DNA from: Pseudomonadota bacterium
GTDB taxonomy: Bacteria > Pseudomonadota > Gammaproteobacteria > Halothiobacillales > Halothiobacillaceae
Assembly (NCBI GenBank): GCA_021795795.1
Contig: JAJYPA010000228.1
Location: 1-11,889 of the forward strand
DNA: 11,889 bases
Reading direction: 5' to 3'
A model generated the notes under the pieces. The model saw only the letters and a program-made list of their open reading frames with translations, searched no databases and was not told where the DNA came from. Positions 1-5,369 of the stretch are shown in pieces. The translations under genes were made by a program, and so were the position numbers. Position 1 is the first letter of the stretch. Each line of letters starts with the position of its first letter.

Positions 1-2
1 CG

Positions 3-674
3 GACCGCAAAGGCATCCATCCCCAAGGCTTCCTGAGAGACTGGCACGGGATTCTGCAAACCGATGACTATGGGGGCTACGATGCCCTCTACCGCAAAGG
101 GCAGATCACGGAAGCCGGGTGCTGGGCTCATGTCCGCAGGCATTTTTACGACGTGAACCAGAGTGCGCCGAGCCCGGTGGCCCAGACCGCGTTACTGCGC
201 ATCCGTGAGATCTATGAGATCGAAGCCGAGATCAAAGACGACCCACCGGAGCAAAAGGTGCTGGCCCGCCAGCAACGGGCGGGGCCCTTACTGGAATCCT
301 TCTGGACCTGGCTCAACGATACCCTGACGCAAGTGGCCCCCAAAAGCGCCATTGCCAAGGCCATCGGCTATGCGCTGAAGCGCTGGAAGGCGCTGACCCT
401 CTATCTCCAGGAGGGGCGCCTCGGCATCGATAACAATCCCGTGGAGAGGGCGCTGCGGGGGGTTGCCATCGGTCGCAAGAACTTCCTCTTTGCCGGGAAC
501 GATGCCGGGGGCGAACGAGCGGCCGCCTTCTACACCCTCATCGAGACCTGCAAGCTCAACGGCGTGGAACCCTTCGCCTACCTCTGCGATGTGCTCGAGA
601 AACTCCCTACCTGGCCCAACAAGCGCCTCCACGAGCTCCTGCCGTGGAATTGGCAAAATCCCACGCTAGCCTGA
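3..674 (+). CDS. tnpC: IS66-family transposase (TnpC), C-terminal part, 5' end outside the window
   Basis: The frame is open from base 3 to a TGA at 672-674 and gives about 223 residues, roughly the last 40 percent of a normal TnpC of some 500 residues. The DDE transposase core is visible: an aspartate in the QTDDYGGYD stretch (about base 60 onward), the CWAHVRRHF block typical of IS66 just after it, and DNNPVERALR (about 430-460), which holds the family's catalytic glutamate. The following IGRKNFLFAGNDAGGERAA block and the ending with NGVEPFAYL are also standard IS66. The GTG at 153 is internal and not the real start. The reading frame shows no damage inside the window, so the protein may be intact if the left part is. 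The assignment to family is firm. Confidence 0.93.
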   Translation, partial: DRKGIHPQGFLRDWHGILQTDDYGGYDALYRKGQITEAGCWAHVRRHFYDVNQSAPSPVAQTALLRIREIYEIEAEIKDDPPEQKVLARQQRAGPLLESFWTWLNDTLTQVAPKSAIAKAIGYALKRWKALTLYLQEGRLGIDNNPVERALRGVAIGRKNFLFAGNDAGGERAAAFYTLIETCKLNGVEPFAYLCDVLEKLPTWPNKRLHELLPWNWQNPTLA

Positions 675-678
675 CATC

Positions 679-700
679 AACCCGCCCGCAAGGGTGGGTT
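679..700 (+). terminator. Stem-loop just after IS66 tnpC
   Basis: AACCCGCCC (679-687) pairs with GGGTGGGTT (692-700) around a GCAA tetraloop, giving a 9-base-pair stem with one G-T pair. It begins 4 bases after the tnpC stop. No T tract follows, so termination at this stem is an inference. Its right arm lies within the terminal repeat region of the IS. Confidence 0.4.
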
Positions 701-714
701 GGCTAAGCGCTTAC
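692..714 (+). repeat. IS66 right terminal inverted repeat (outer end at 714)
   Basis: Read from 714 leftward on the minus strand the sequence starts GTAAGCGCTTAGCC, matching the GTAAGCG start common to IS66-family terminal repeats. The inner limit is uncertain because the left repeat is outside the window and cannot be aligned. Confidence 0.7.
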
Positions 715-1436
715 AGTTCAACTACATCAATGAGCAAGCGCGGGCATTTCAGGATCAACAGCAACCTGTTATTTCTGTGGATACGAAGAAAAAGGAGCTG
801 GTGGGCGATTTCAAGAATGCGGGCCAGGAATGGGAACCCAAAGGTGACCCGCAGGAAGTTCAAGGGCATGACTTCCCTGACCCAAAACTGGGCAAGGCGA
901 ACCCCTATGGCGTATATGATCCAAATGCCAACGTTGGTTGGGTCAGCGTCGGTACGGATCATGACACCTAAGAATTTGCAGTCGAAAGTATCCGTCGTTG
1001 GTGGAACAATATGGGACGCTTGCGCTATCCGGATGCAAGTAAATTATTGATTACCGCTGATGGTGGCGGCAGCAATGGCTATCGCGTTCGCCTGTGGAAA
1101 GTTGCACTACAACGGTTAGCCAATGAAACCGGGCTATGTATTTCGGTGTGCCATTTCCCGCCAGGCACGAGCAAATGGAACAAAATCGAACACCGAATGT
1201 TTAGCTTTATCAGCATGAATTGGCGAGGCAAGCCATTGATAAGCCATGAAGTCATCGTCGACCTCATTGGAAATACTACCACCCAAAACGGGTTGAGCAT
1301 CAGTGCTGAATTGGATACCAACCTCTATCCAAAAGGTATTCACGTCTCCGACGAGGAACTCGAAGCCGTCAACATCACAAAAGCGCAGTTTCACGGAGAA
1401 TGGAACTACTCTATCGCGAGGAACTGTTCAGGTTAA
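715..1436 (+). pseudogene. ISAzo13-family transposase remnant: interrupted by IS66 and carrying an in-frame stop
   Basis: The translated frame continues from about 715 to a TAA at 1434-1436 and matches the C-terminal two thirds of ISAzo13-type (Rhodopirellula-type DDE) transposases. Recognisable blocks are QPVISVDTKKKE, PYGVYD, GWVSVG, LLITADGGGSN, CHFPPGTSKWNKIEHR, SFISMNWRGKPL and HGEWNY. The three likely DDE residues are present: Asp at 780-782, Asp at 1059-1061 and Glu at 1188-1190. The N-terminal part is missing because the IS66 element interrupts the gene here. A TAA at 969-971 falls where relatives have alanine in an HDTAEFAV-like stretch; both sides are in the same frame, so this is a nonsense change and not a frameshift. 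The gene is therefore broken twice and very probably inactive. Confidence 0.88.
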
Positions 1437-1561
1437 ATATGGACGGGCCCTTAGGGCCGAAATGCAAATTGATACTAGTTGCAGCTCCTGCCGCCAATTC
1501 ATACTATGAACACCTTGGGTTCGAGAACAACCCACGGTGTTGGGTGTTTCATCGTGAGCCA
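1437..1561. other. Non-coding spacer between the ISAzo13 remnant and the minus-strand operon
   Basis: No credible gene lies here. The stretch probably includes the right end of the ISAzo13 element, but I cannot place its terminal repeat because the left end is not visible. It contains a short GGCCC-TTA-GGGCC hairpin (1446-1458) and the longer hairpin at 1509-1541. Confidence 0.5.
1509..1541. terminator. 13-base-pair hairpin between convergent genes
   Basis: AACACCTTGGGTT (1509-1521) pairs with AACCCACGGTGTT (1529-1541), with a single T-C mismatch and a 7-base loop. It lies between a plus-strand transposase remnant and the 3' end of the minus-strand operon (stop at 1562-1564), the place expected for a terminator usable in both directions. 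Neither strand has a convincing T tract after it, so it may stop transcription poorly or serve to protect 3' ends. Confidence 0.45.
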
Positions 1562-1864
1562 TCATAGGCACTTGCGTAGCTCTCGACTCAATATTTCAAG
1601 CTGTTTTTCGATTCTGGCGGCTTGAGCTTCTTCGACAGTCATGAACGTTTCGTTGCTCCGATCCGATAGCCTTTGGCATTGCTCGGCTAGGTCTGTTAGT
1701 AGTGGAAGTATTCCTTCTACGCGATTCTGGCCAACAACGGATTGCCAGCGAGATATGGCCGCTTGCGACAGTCCGGCGAGTTGTTGCGAACCGGTGAAAA
1801 TTCTGTTGACTACCGTCAGCACCTTACGCTCAGCCGAAACTCTGTTGAGAAAGGTATTACTCAT
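1562..1864 (-). CDS. Small protein of unknown function with a possible helix-turn-helix (100 aa)
   Basis: I do not recognise this protein. The start is set by an ATGA overlap: ATG at 1864-1862 overlaps the TGA of the upstream nucleotidyltransferase gene (1863-1861), which argues for translational coupling; a reading frame nine codons longer is possible but less likely. Residues about 24-44 (GSQQLAGLSQAAISRWQSVV) resemble the two helices of a Cro/CI-type helix-turn-helix, with SQAAISRW as the recognition helix. Residues about 75-98 are rich in Glu, Gln, Arg and Leu and could form a coiled coil. It is the last gene of a three-gene operon and is followed by the hairpin at 1509-1541. A regulator or an antitoxin-like partner of the nucleotidyltransferase is a reasonable guess only. 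Confidence 0.65.
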   Translation of the reverse strand: MSNTFLNRVSAERKVLTVVNRIFTGSQQLAGLSQAAISRWQSVVGQNRVEGILPLLTDLAEQCQRLSDRSNETFMTVEEAQAARIEKQLEILSRELRKCL

Positions 1865-2478
1865 ATTGATTCTCTTAGAGAGCTCACCCACCTTTCCAGA
1901 GGAGCATTAGTAATAGCGTTTACAGTATTTGTGTGGTCAAAATCCAATTTGGCACCTCTACTCGAGGCGTGACGCGCCAACTTAGCTTGCTGATAAACCG
2001 GGTATGGTAATGGAGAAGCAATGGGCAAACAAAAAGGGGCGTCGGCAGAAAAGCATGGGACTTTTAATAAAGACCAAGACGCGGACATTGCGATGTCGCG
2101 GATTGCTGTATAAGCAATACCCAGTTCATAGATCACATTATTAGTTCCATCGACCAGTTCATTCAGTGCTACCTTGAGTAATCCCTCAAGCTCGTCAATA
2201 TCAGTGGCGATTGTAGAATATGGCGCCGGTCTCCCTAACTTTGTGAGAAAAGGCTCTTCACGCGGACAGAAGACACACTTTGCCTCTAGATGAAGATGCC
2301 AAGCGAATAAACGTCCTTTTGTGAAGTATTCCGATATCAATTCAGGCGAATAAACGCTCCAGTCGATGGGGAACCGGGATTTTTCACGCCTAGAAGAAAC
2401 AACAAGTACATCAACATCTGATGTCTTTGTTGATTCGCCACGGCAAATTGAGCCGAACACATAAATTTCGTAGTTCAT
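1861..2478 (-). CDS. DNA polymerase beta-type nucleotidyltransferase with a helical C-terminal domain (205 aa)
   Basis: The N-terminal domain is a nucleotidyltransferase of the minimal (MNT-like) type: YVFGSICRGES at residues 6-16 followed by SDVDVLVV gives the signature GS-x10-DxD, with Asp21 and Asp23 as the metal-binding pair. A glutamate in HLHLEAK (Glu65) is a candidate third acidic residue. Residues from about 95 onward are helical (ELGIAYTAIRDIAMSASW), resembling the HEPN or kanamycin-nucleotidyltransferase type of C-terminal partner domain; this is inferred from pattern only. The start is ATG 2478-2476, which overlaps the TGA of the upstream membrane protein gene as ATGA. The open frame reaches 64 codons further, but that extension lies within the neighbouring gene and precedes the first strand of the fold. 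The enzyme probably transfers a nucleotide to a protein, RNA or small molecule; the substrate is unknown. Confidence 0.82.
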   Translation of the reverse strand: MNYEIYVFGSICRGESTKTSDVDVLVVSSRREKSRFPIDWSVYSPELISEYFTKGRLFAWHLHLEAKCVFCPREEPFLTKLGRPAPYSTIATDIDELEGLLKVALNELVDGTNNVIYELGIAYTAIRDIAMSASWSLLKVPCFSADAPFCLPIASPLPYPVYQQAKLARHASSRGAKLDFDHTNTVNAITNAPLERWVSSLRESI

Positions 2479-3275
2479 CGTTGGGCTAAACGCTTTATTA
2501 GAACTGCCATAAAAAGACCAAACAGCACGAACCTTGCTACTGTCAATAAAGCTAGTTGGAGGCCGGGCAGATGATGGCTTTGCGTAACGCCCCAAAAAGC
2601 TTTGAATACCAAAATCAAGGAATGGAAGAATGTGAACTTGGGATTGGCCCATGTCACGAGTATGGCCCATAAAAAAACGGTAAATACGCCAACGATAAGT
2701 ATACGAACGATACTTTCGCCATTACCCCAAAGTAGGTCAAGTGCCTTCCAGCATGCGTGGCGTAAAGCGTGCCTAGCCCTGCTCCAGCCTCTGTATTTAG
2801 ACCTATAGTAAGACTGCTTTGAGTAGGCCGCATTAAAGAGATGCTGACCCGTTAACATCACTTCAATAGAGGCGGCCTTGTTGGCTGCCGAGTAGTTGCC
2901 TATATGCCCAAAGTTTATCCGAAGTGATCGGACCAAATCGCGGCCGAGATTTTCTTCGCTGGGAATGCAGTGATTCAAAATTGCCTCTTCAATCTCAGTA
3001 TGTTCCCAAGTAGAGTACGGAAATTTGCATTCTTCGTATTGAGATCCTCGGAAATTAGACCTGCGGATATTAGCCCCGGTGAAATTGCATCGGATGAATT
3101 TACAATTGCGAAAGTAGCAATCTGATATCTCAGACTGCTTGAAGTTGACATCCATAAAAGTTTTATTTACGGCGAAGACGCGTCTTAAAATATGCTGGGT
3201 AAGGTCGTCATTCAGCACATCGGCAGAGATTTCCTTATCTTCGATAAGCGGTTTTGAATGGTCTATCATTTCCAT
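2475..3275 (-). CDS. Pentapeptide-repeat membrane protein with a channel-like C-terminus (266 aa)
   Basis: Residues about 35-100 form some 13 pentapeptide units with Phe or Ile at the repeat centre (for example VNFKQSEISDCYFRNCKF), predicting a right-handed beta-helix. A linker around 125-165 (NYSAANKAASIEVMLTGQ) follows. Two hydrophobic segments end the protein: about 188-208 and 240-260. Between them FFHSLILVFKAFWGVTQSHHLPG resembles the pore loop of two-helix ion channels, but the usual TVGYGD selectivity filter is absent. The N-terminal beta-helix is expected in the cytoplasm. Start choice: ATG 3275-3273 has GGGG 7 bases upstream; a GTG at 3287 and an ATG at 3269 are alternatives. It is the first gene of the ATGA-coupled operon. 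Composition is clearly AT-richer than the genes to the right, suggesting separate acquisition. Confidence 0.8.
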   Translation of the reverse strand: MEMIDHSKPLIEDKEISADVLNDDLTQHILRRVFAVNKTFMDVNFKQSEISDCYFRNCKFIRCNFTGANIRRSNFRGSQYEECKFPYSTWEHTEIEEAILNHCIPSEENLGRDLVRSLRINFGHIGNYSAANKAASIEVMLTGQHLFNAAYSKQSYYRSKYRGWSRARHALRHACWKALDLLWGNGESIVRILIVGVFTVFLWAILVTWANPKFTFFHSLILVFKAFWGVTQSHHLPGLQLALLTVARFVLFGLFMAVLIKRLAQR

Positions 3276-3307
3276 GCTTAGCCCCACAACATGAGGTGAC
3301 GACTAAC

Positions 3308-3353
3308 GCCGACTACAAACTGCGCGAGATATGAATGTCGGCTCAACGACATT
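3308..3353. repeat. Overlapping inverted repeats between the 104-aa gene and the membrane protein gene
   Basis: AATGTCG (3334-3340) and CGACATT (3347-3353) form a perfect 7-base-pair stem with a 6-base loop; the right arm overlaps the stop codon of the upstream gene. GCCGAC (3308-3313) could instead pair with GTCGGC (3337-3342). The two structures exclude each other. This may be a weak terminator, an operator or an attenuator ahead of the operon; no T tract follows. Confidence 0.35.
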
Positions 3354-3666
3354 ATTGTGCGCTGCTTGGCCAAGTGATCTTAAGAGAAACTTTATCCGGA
3401 CCGTTCTTCTTATAAAAAATTATGCCACCGTTAAGGTATACGGTTAGTTCTAAACGAGTGAGCGCCCCTCGCACATCAGCACCCGAGAGCAAAATCACTT
3501 GGGCGTAACCTTCTGATGGGAGGAGCGCAGGGGGATAAGCGGTCCAGTCGTCAGGAGCCTCACCACTGGCAAAGGCGGTGATCTCCTTTGCCGCCTCAAA
3601 TTCAACATCCTGCTTATCGCCGCAATAATTTATAATTGCGGGGTAGTCATTTTCGTTAAATTCCAT
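3352..3666 (-). CDS. Hypothetical protein of unknown function (104 aa)
   Basis: I do not recognise the family. The protein is acidic at the N-terminus (EFNENDYP, KQDVEFEAAKE) and seems to mix short helices and strands, with LELTVYLNGGIIFYKKNG near the end looking like a beta hairpin. No signal peptide, membrane segment or metal-binding motif is visible. The start at ATG 3666-3664 is supported by a purine-rich Shine-Dalgarno sequence, AAGGAAGGAA, at 3677-3668. Its stop is 76 bases upstream of the pentapeptide-repeat gene in the same direction, so it may be a fourth member of that operon, although a hairpin lies between. It shares the AT-rich composition of that operon. Confidence 0.7.
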   Translation of the reverse strand: MEFNENDYPAIINYCGDKQDVEFEAAKEITAFASGEAPDDWTAYPPALLPSEGYAQVILLSGADVRGALTRLELTVYLNGGIIFYKKNGPDKVSLKITWPSSAQ

Positions 3667-3667
3667 A

Positions 3668-3677
3668 TTCCTTCCTT
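3668..3677 (-). promoter_or_regulatory. Shine-Dalgarno sequence of the 104-aa gene
   Basis: AAGGAAGGAA on the minus strand, directly upstream of ATG 3666-3664, with usable spacing to the start. It is the best ribosome-binding site in the AT-rich block and fixes this start. Confidence 0.7.
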
Positions 3678-3685
3678 AGATACAT

Positions 3686-3711
3686 ACCAGTGAATACAGA
3701 TGCAGACTGGT
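3686..3711. repeat. Palindromic repeat in the leader of the 104-aa gene
   Basis: ACCAGT (3686-3691) and ACTGGT (3706-3711) form a perfect 6-base inverted repeat with 14 bases between the arms. Its place just upstream of the start at 3666 would suit an operator or a leader hairpin. Short enough to arise by chance. Confidence 0.3.
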
Positions 3712-3784
3712 GCAGAAATCATTTAAGTATTAAAAATCCAGAAAGTGGAACAGCATATAGAAAGAGCGCAACAGAGCTGTCCTA

Positions 3785-3839
3785 GGTGATGATAACACCC
3801 CAGAACCAGCGAGTGAACGACCACTTTCGCTGCATCACC
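3785..3839. repeat. Nested inverted repeat (possible structured RNA or regulatory hairpin)
   Basis: The outer arms GGTGATG (3785-3791) and CATCACC (3833-3839) pair over 7 bases. The inner arms CAGCGA and TCGCTG pair over 6 bases, and GTG/CAC adds 3 more with a two-base TT bulge. An unpaired left-hand bulge of about 15 bases separates the two levels. It lies in gene-free DNA; function unknown. Confidence 0.4.
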
Positions 3840-3949
3840 AACCATACCCCAGTCATATTTTCACTGCTGGTTGAGGATTTCGTCCGGCAATCTCACCTGG
3901 TGTATCGCTCAGCTCGCTGCCTGGACATGGACTAAATCGCTCGCAGTGA

Positions 3950-3979
3950 CCCTAGCGGGCGCACGTATGCGCCCTAGGG
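3950..3979. terminator. Strong bulged hairpin downstream of the DUF2130 gene
   Basis: CCCTAG (3950-3955) and GGCGCA (3958-3963) pair with TGCGCC and CTAGGG (3968-3979): 12 base pairs with a two-base CG bulge and a CGTA loop. It lies 65 bases beyond the stop of the four-gene cassette, a suitable place for the end of that transcript. No T tract follows on either strand, so factor-independent termination is doubtful. Confidence 0.45.
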
Positions 3980-4044
3980 AACACCCGATCCAGCAGTTAT
4001 GTTGGCAATATCGTACCCTTCCGCGAAGCGCGATGTACAAAGCA

Positions 4045-5337
4045 CTAATCGGATAGCTCATCGAACTTCGCCTTCATGGTCGGGTTGTTCCGGGTAAGGC
4101 GCTTGATGGTTACGTTCTGGGCTTTGTCGTTGGCCAGGCGCAGATTGCGGTCGGCACCCAGGAGGGCGTCCTTGGTCTTCTGCAGGTGATCGATAGACTT
4201 GTCGATCTCGTCGATGGCGGTCTGAAAGCGACGGGCGGCCAGGTCGTAGTTTTTGGCAAAGGCGTCCTTGAAGCCCTCCAATTCGGCCTCGAAGTTGGTG
4301 ATATCGATGTTCTGGGCTCTGACTAAGGCCAGCTCCTGTCGGTAACGCAGGCTGTTCAGGGCCGCGTTGCGCAGCAGGGTGATCATCGGCAAGAAAAACT
4401 GCGGCCGGATGACGTACATCTTGGGGTATCGGTGCGAGACATCGACGATGCCCGTGTTGTAGAGCTCACTGTCGGATTCCAGGAGGGAAACGAGCACGGC
4501 GTACTCGCAGTCCTTCTCGGTGCGGTCCTTGTCGAGTTCCTTGAAAAAATCCTCGTTGCGCTTCTTGGTGGCTGTGGTGTCTGCCTCGTTCTTCATCTCG
4601 AACATGATGGAGACGATCTCAATGGGGCTGGCCGGGTCCGATGCATCAAAATCGCGAAAGATGTAGTCGCCCTTGCTGCCGCTGCGGGCGTCAGTGTCCT
4701 TCTCGAAGTAGGCGTTCGGGAAGGCGGTGGCGCGGATCTGGTTGAAGGTGACCTCGCAATGCTGCTCCAGGGTCTCACCGAGCATCTTGGTGGAGAGCCG
4801 GGCCTTCATGTCGCGCAGGCGCTCGATAGCTTCGTCGCGGTCCCGGATCTGGGTCTGGTACTTCTCAGCCAAGGCTTTTTCGGACAGCTCCTTTTCGAGT
4901 GCTGCGCGGTCCAGAGCGGCGCGCAAGGCATCGCGTTCCTTCTGAACGGCATCGAGCGACTCCCGAATGGCCAGGGCCTTGCTGGTGTCGTGGGCCTGGA
5001 CCTGAGCCTGCAAGGCCTGGATCTGGGCATCCTTTTCCGCGGCAACCCGTTGGAGTTGGTTGAGGAGTTTGGCCTCCGAGAGCTCCGAGAGCGAGGCGAT
5101 TTGAGCCTGGAGCTTGGCAATCTCGGCATCCTTGTCGGCCACGGATTGCTGACGCGCTTGCTCGAGCTGTGCCCGGGCGAGCTGTAGGGCCGTCTCTTTA
5201 TCGCGTTCTGCCAGCGCCAGGCGTTCTGCAACCTGCTTGTTGAATTCCTTATCGCGTACCTGGCGCAGGATCTCGGCGTAGCCGGATTCATCGACCTGAA
5301 AGGCCGTGTGGCAGTGGGGGCAGACGATTTCGGGCAT
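4045..5337 (-). CDS. DUF2130 protein: zinc-knuckle-like N-terminus, long coiled coil, PD-(D/E)xK-like core (430 aa)
   Basis: The start ATG 5337-5335 is chosen because [13 protein letters not shown] is the usual DUF2130 beginning and AGGAG lies 7 bases upstream; the open frame extends 49 codons further but that part is low-complexity and out of family. Residues 6-9 are a CPHC motif. Residues about 25-180 are a heptad-rich coiled coil full of Ala, Gln, Glu and Lys. The conserved C-terminal domain follows, with KGDYIF (about 222-227) and FEMKNEAD (about 246-253). These give a D-x22-ExK arrangement (Asp224, Glu247, Lys249) like PD-(D/E)xK nucleases. Length fits the family. The protein is probably cytoplasmic and DNA-associated, perhaps a nuclease or structural partner. 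It is the last gene of the cassette, 32 bases after the GIY-YIG gene. DUF2130 genes also occur alone elsewhere, so cassette membership is an inference. Confidence 0.88.
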   Translation of the reverse strand: MPEIVCPHCHTAFQVDESGYAEILRQVRDKEFNKQVAERLALAERDKETALQLARAQLEQARQQSVADKDAEIAKLQAQIASLSELSEAKLLNQLQRVAAEKDAQIQALQAQVQAHDTSKALAIRESLDAVQKERDALRAALDRAALEKELSEKALAEKYQTQIRDRDEAIERLRDMKARLSTKMLGETLEQHCEVTFNQIRATAFPNAYFEKDTDARSGSKGDYIFRDFDASDPASPIEIVSIMFEMKNEADTTATKKRNEDFFKELDKDRTEKDCEYAVLVSLLESDSELYNTGIVDVSHRYPKMYVIRPQFFLPMITLLRNAALNSLRYRQELALVRAQNIDITNFEAELEGFKDAFAKNYDLAARRFQTAIDEIDKSIDHLQKTKDALLGADRNLRLANDKAQNVTIKRLTRNNPTMKAKFDELSD

Positions 5338-5344
5338 GGCGCGA

Positions 5345-5349
5345 CTCCT
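5345..5349 (-). promoter_or_regulatory. Shine-Dalgarno sequence fixing the DUF2130 start
   Basis: AGGAG on the minus strand, 7 bases before ATG 5337-5335. It supports the 430-residue product over the 479-residue open frame. Confidence 0.75.
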
Positions 5350-5369
5350 GTGCGAAGGTGAGCGGGGGG

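Larger units (their letters stand above)
1..714 (+). mobile_element. IS66-family insertion sequence, 3' part (left end outside the window)
   Basis: The segment holds the C-terminal part of an IS66 transposase (tnpC) and then a right terminal repeat. The last bases, read on the opposite strand from 714 inward, begin GTAAGCGCTTAGCC, which fits the GTAA(GCG) start known for IS66-family ends. Immediately beyond 714 the sequence changes to an ISAzo13-type transposase reading frame, so the IS boundary is defined from both sides. IS66 elements usually make 8-base target duplications; the expected copy would be the bases at 715-722, repeated before the unseen left end. The accessory genes tnpA and tnpB are not in the window. 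Confidence 0.85.
3667..4044. other. 378-base non-coding stretch with several inverted repeats
   Basis: No frame here encodes a believable protein; a 61-codon plus-strand frame (3871-4056) has no ribosome-binding site and runs into the 3' end of the DUF2130 gene. The stretch should hold the promoter of the minus-strand genes to its left and the end of the transcript coming from its right. Structures seen: ACCAGT/ACTGGT (3686-3691 with 3706-3711), a nested hairpin at 3785-3839 and a strong bulged hairpin at 3950-3979. AACCAGC (3804-3810) could alternatively pair with GCTGGTT (3866-3872). Confidence 0.6.

Noticed and set aside
1861..2478. CBASS-type (CD-NTase) signalling enzyme
   Set aside because: The protein is only 205 residues and uses the GS-x10-DxD spacing of minimal nucleotidyltransferases; the length and motif context of CD-NTases are not met.
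1861..2670. Longer nucleotidyltransferase of 269 residues starting at 2670
   Set aside because: The first 64 codons lie inside the pentapeptide-repeat gene, have no family features, and the ATGA overlap at 2475-2478 gives a natural start directly before the first strand of the fold.
3950..3979. Integron attC-like site suggested by the bulged inverted repeat
   Set aside because: The needed outer core pair (RYYYAAC and GTTRRRY) is not found at matching distances, and the neighbouring genes are not arranged as integron cassettes.
3871..4056. Plus-strand open frame of 61 codons in the intergenic stretch
   Set aside because: No ribosome-binding site, no recognisable features, and it runs over the hairpin at 3950-3979 and into the 3' end of the DUF2130 gene.
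4432..5187. Plus-strand open frame of 251 codons
   Set aside because: It mirrors the repetitive coiled-coil coding region of the DUF2130 gene and is a shadow frame.
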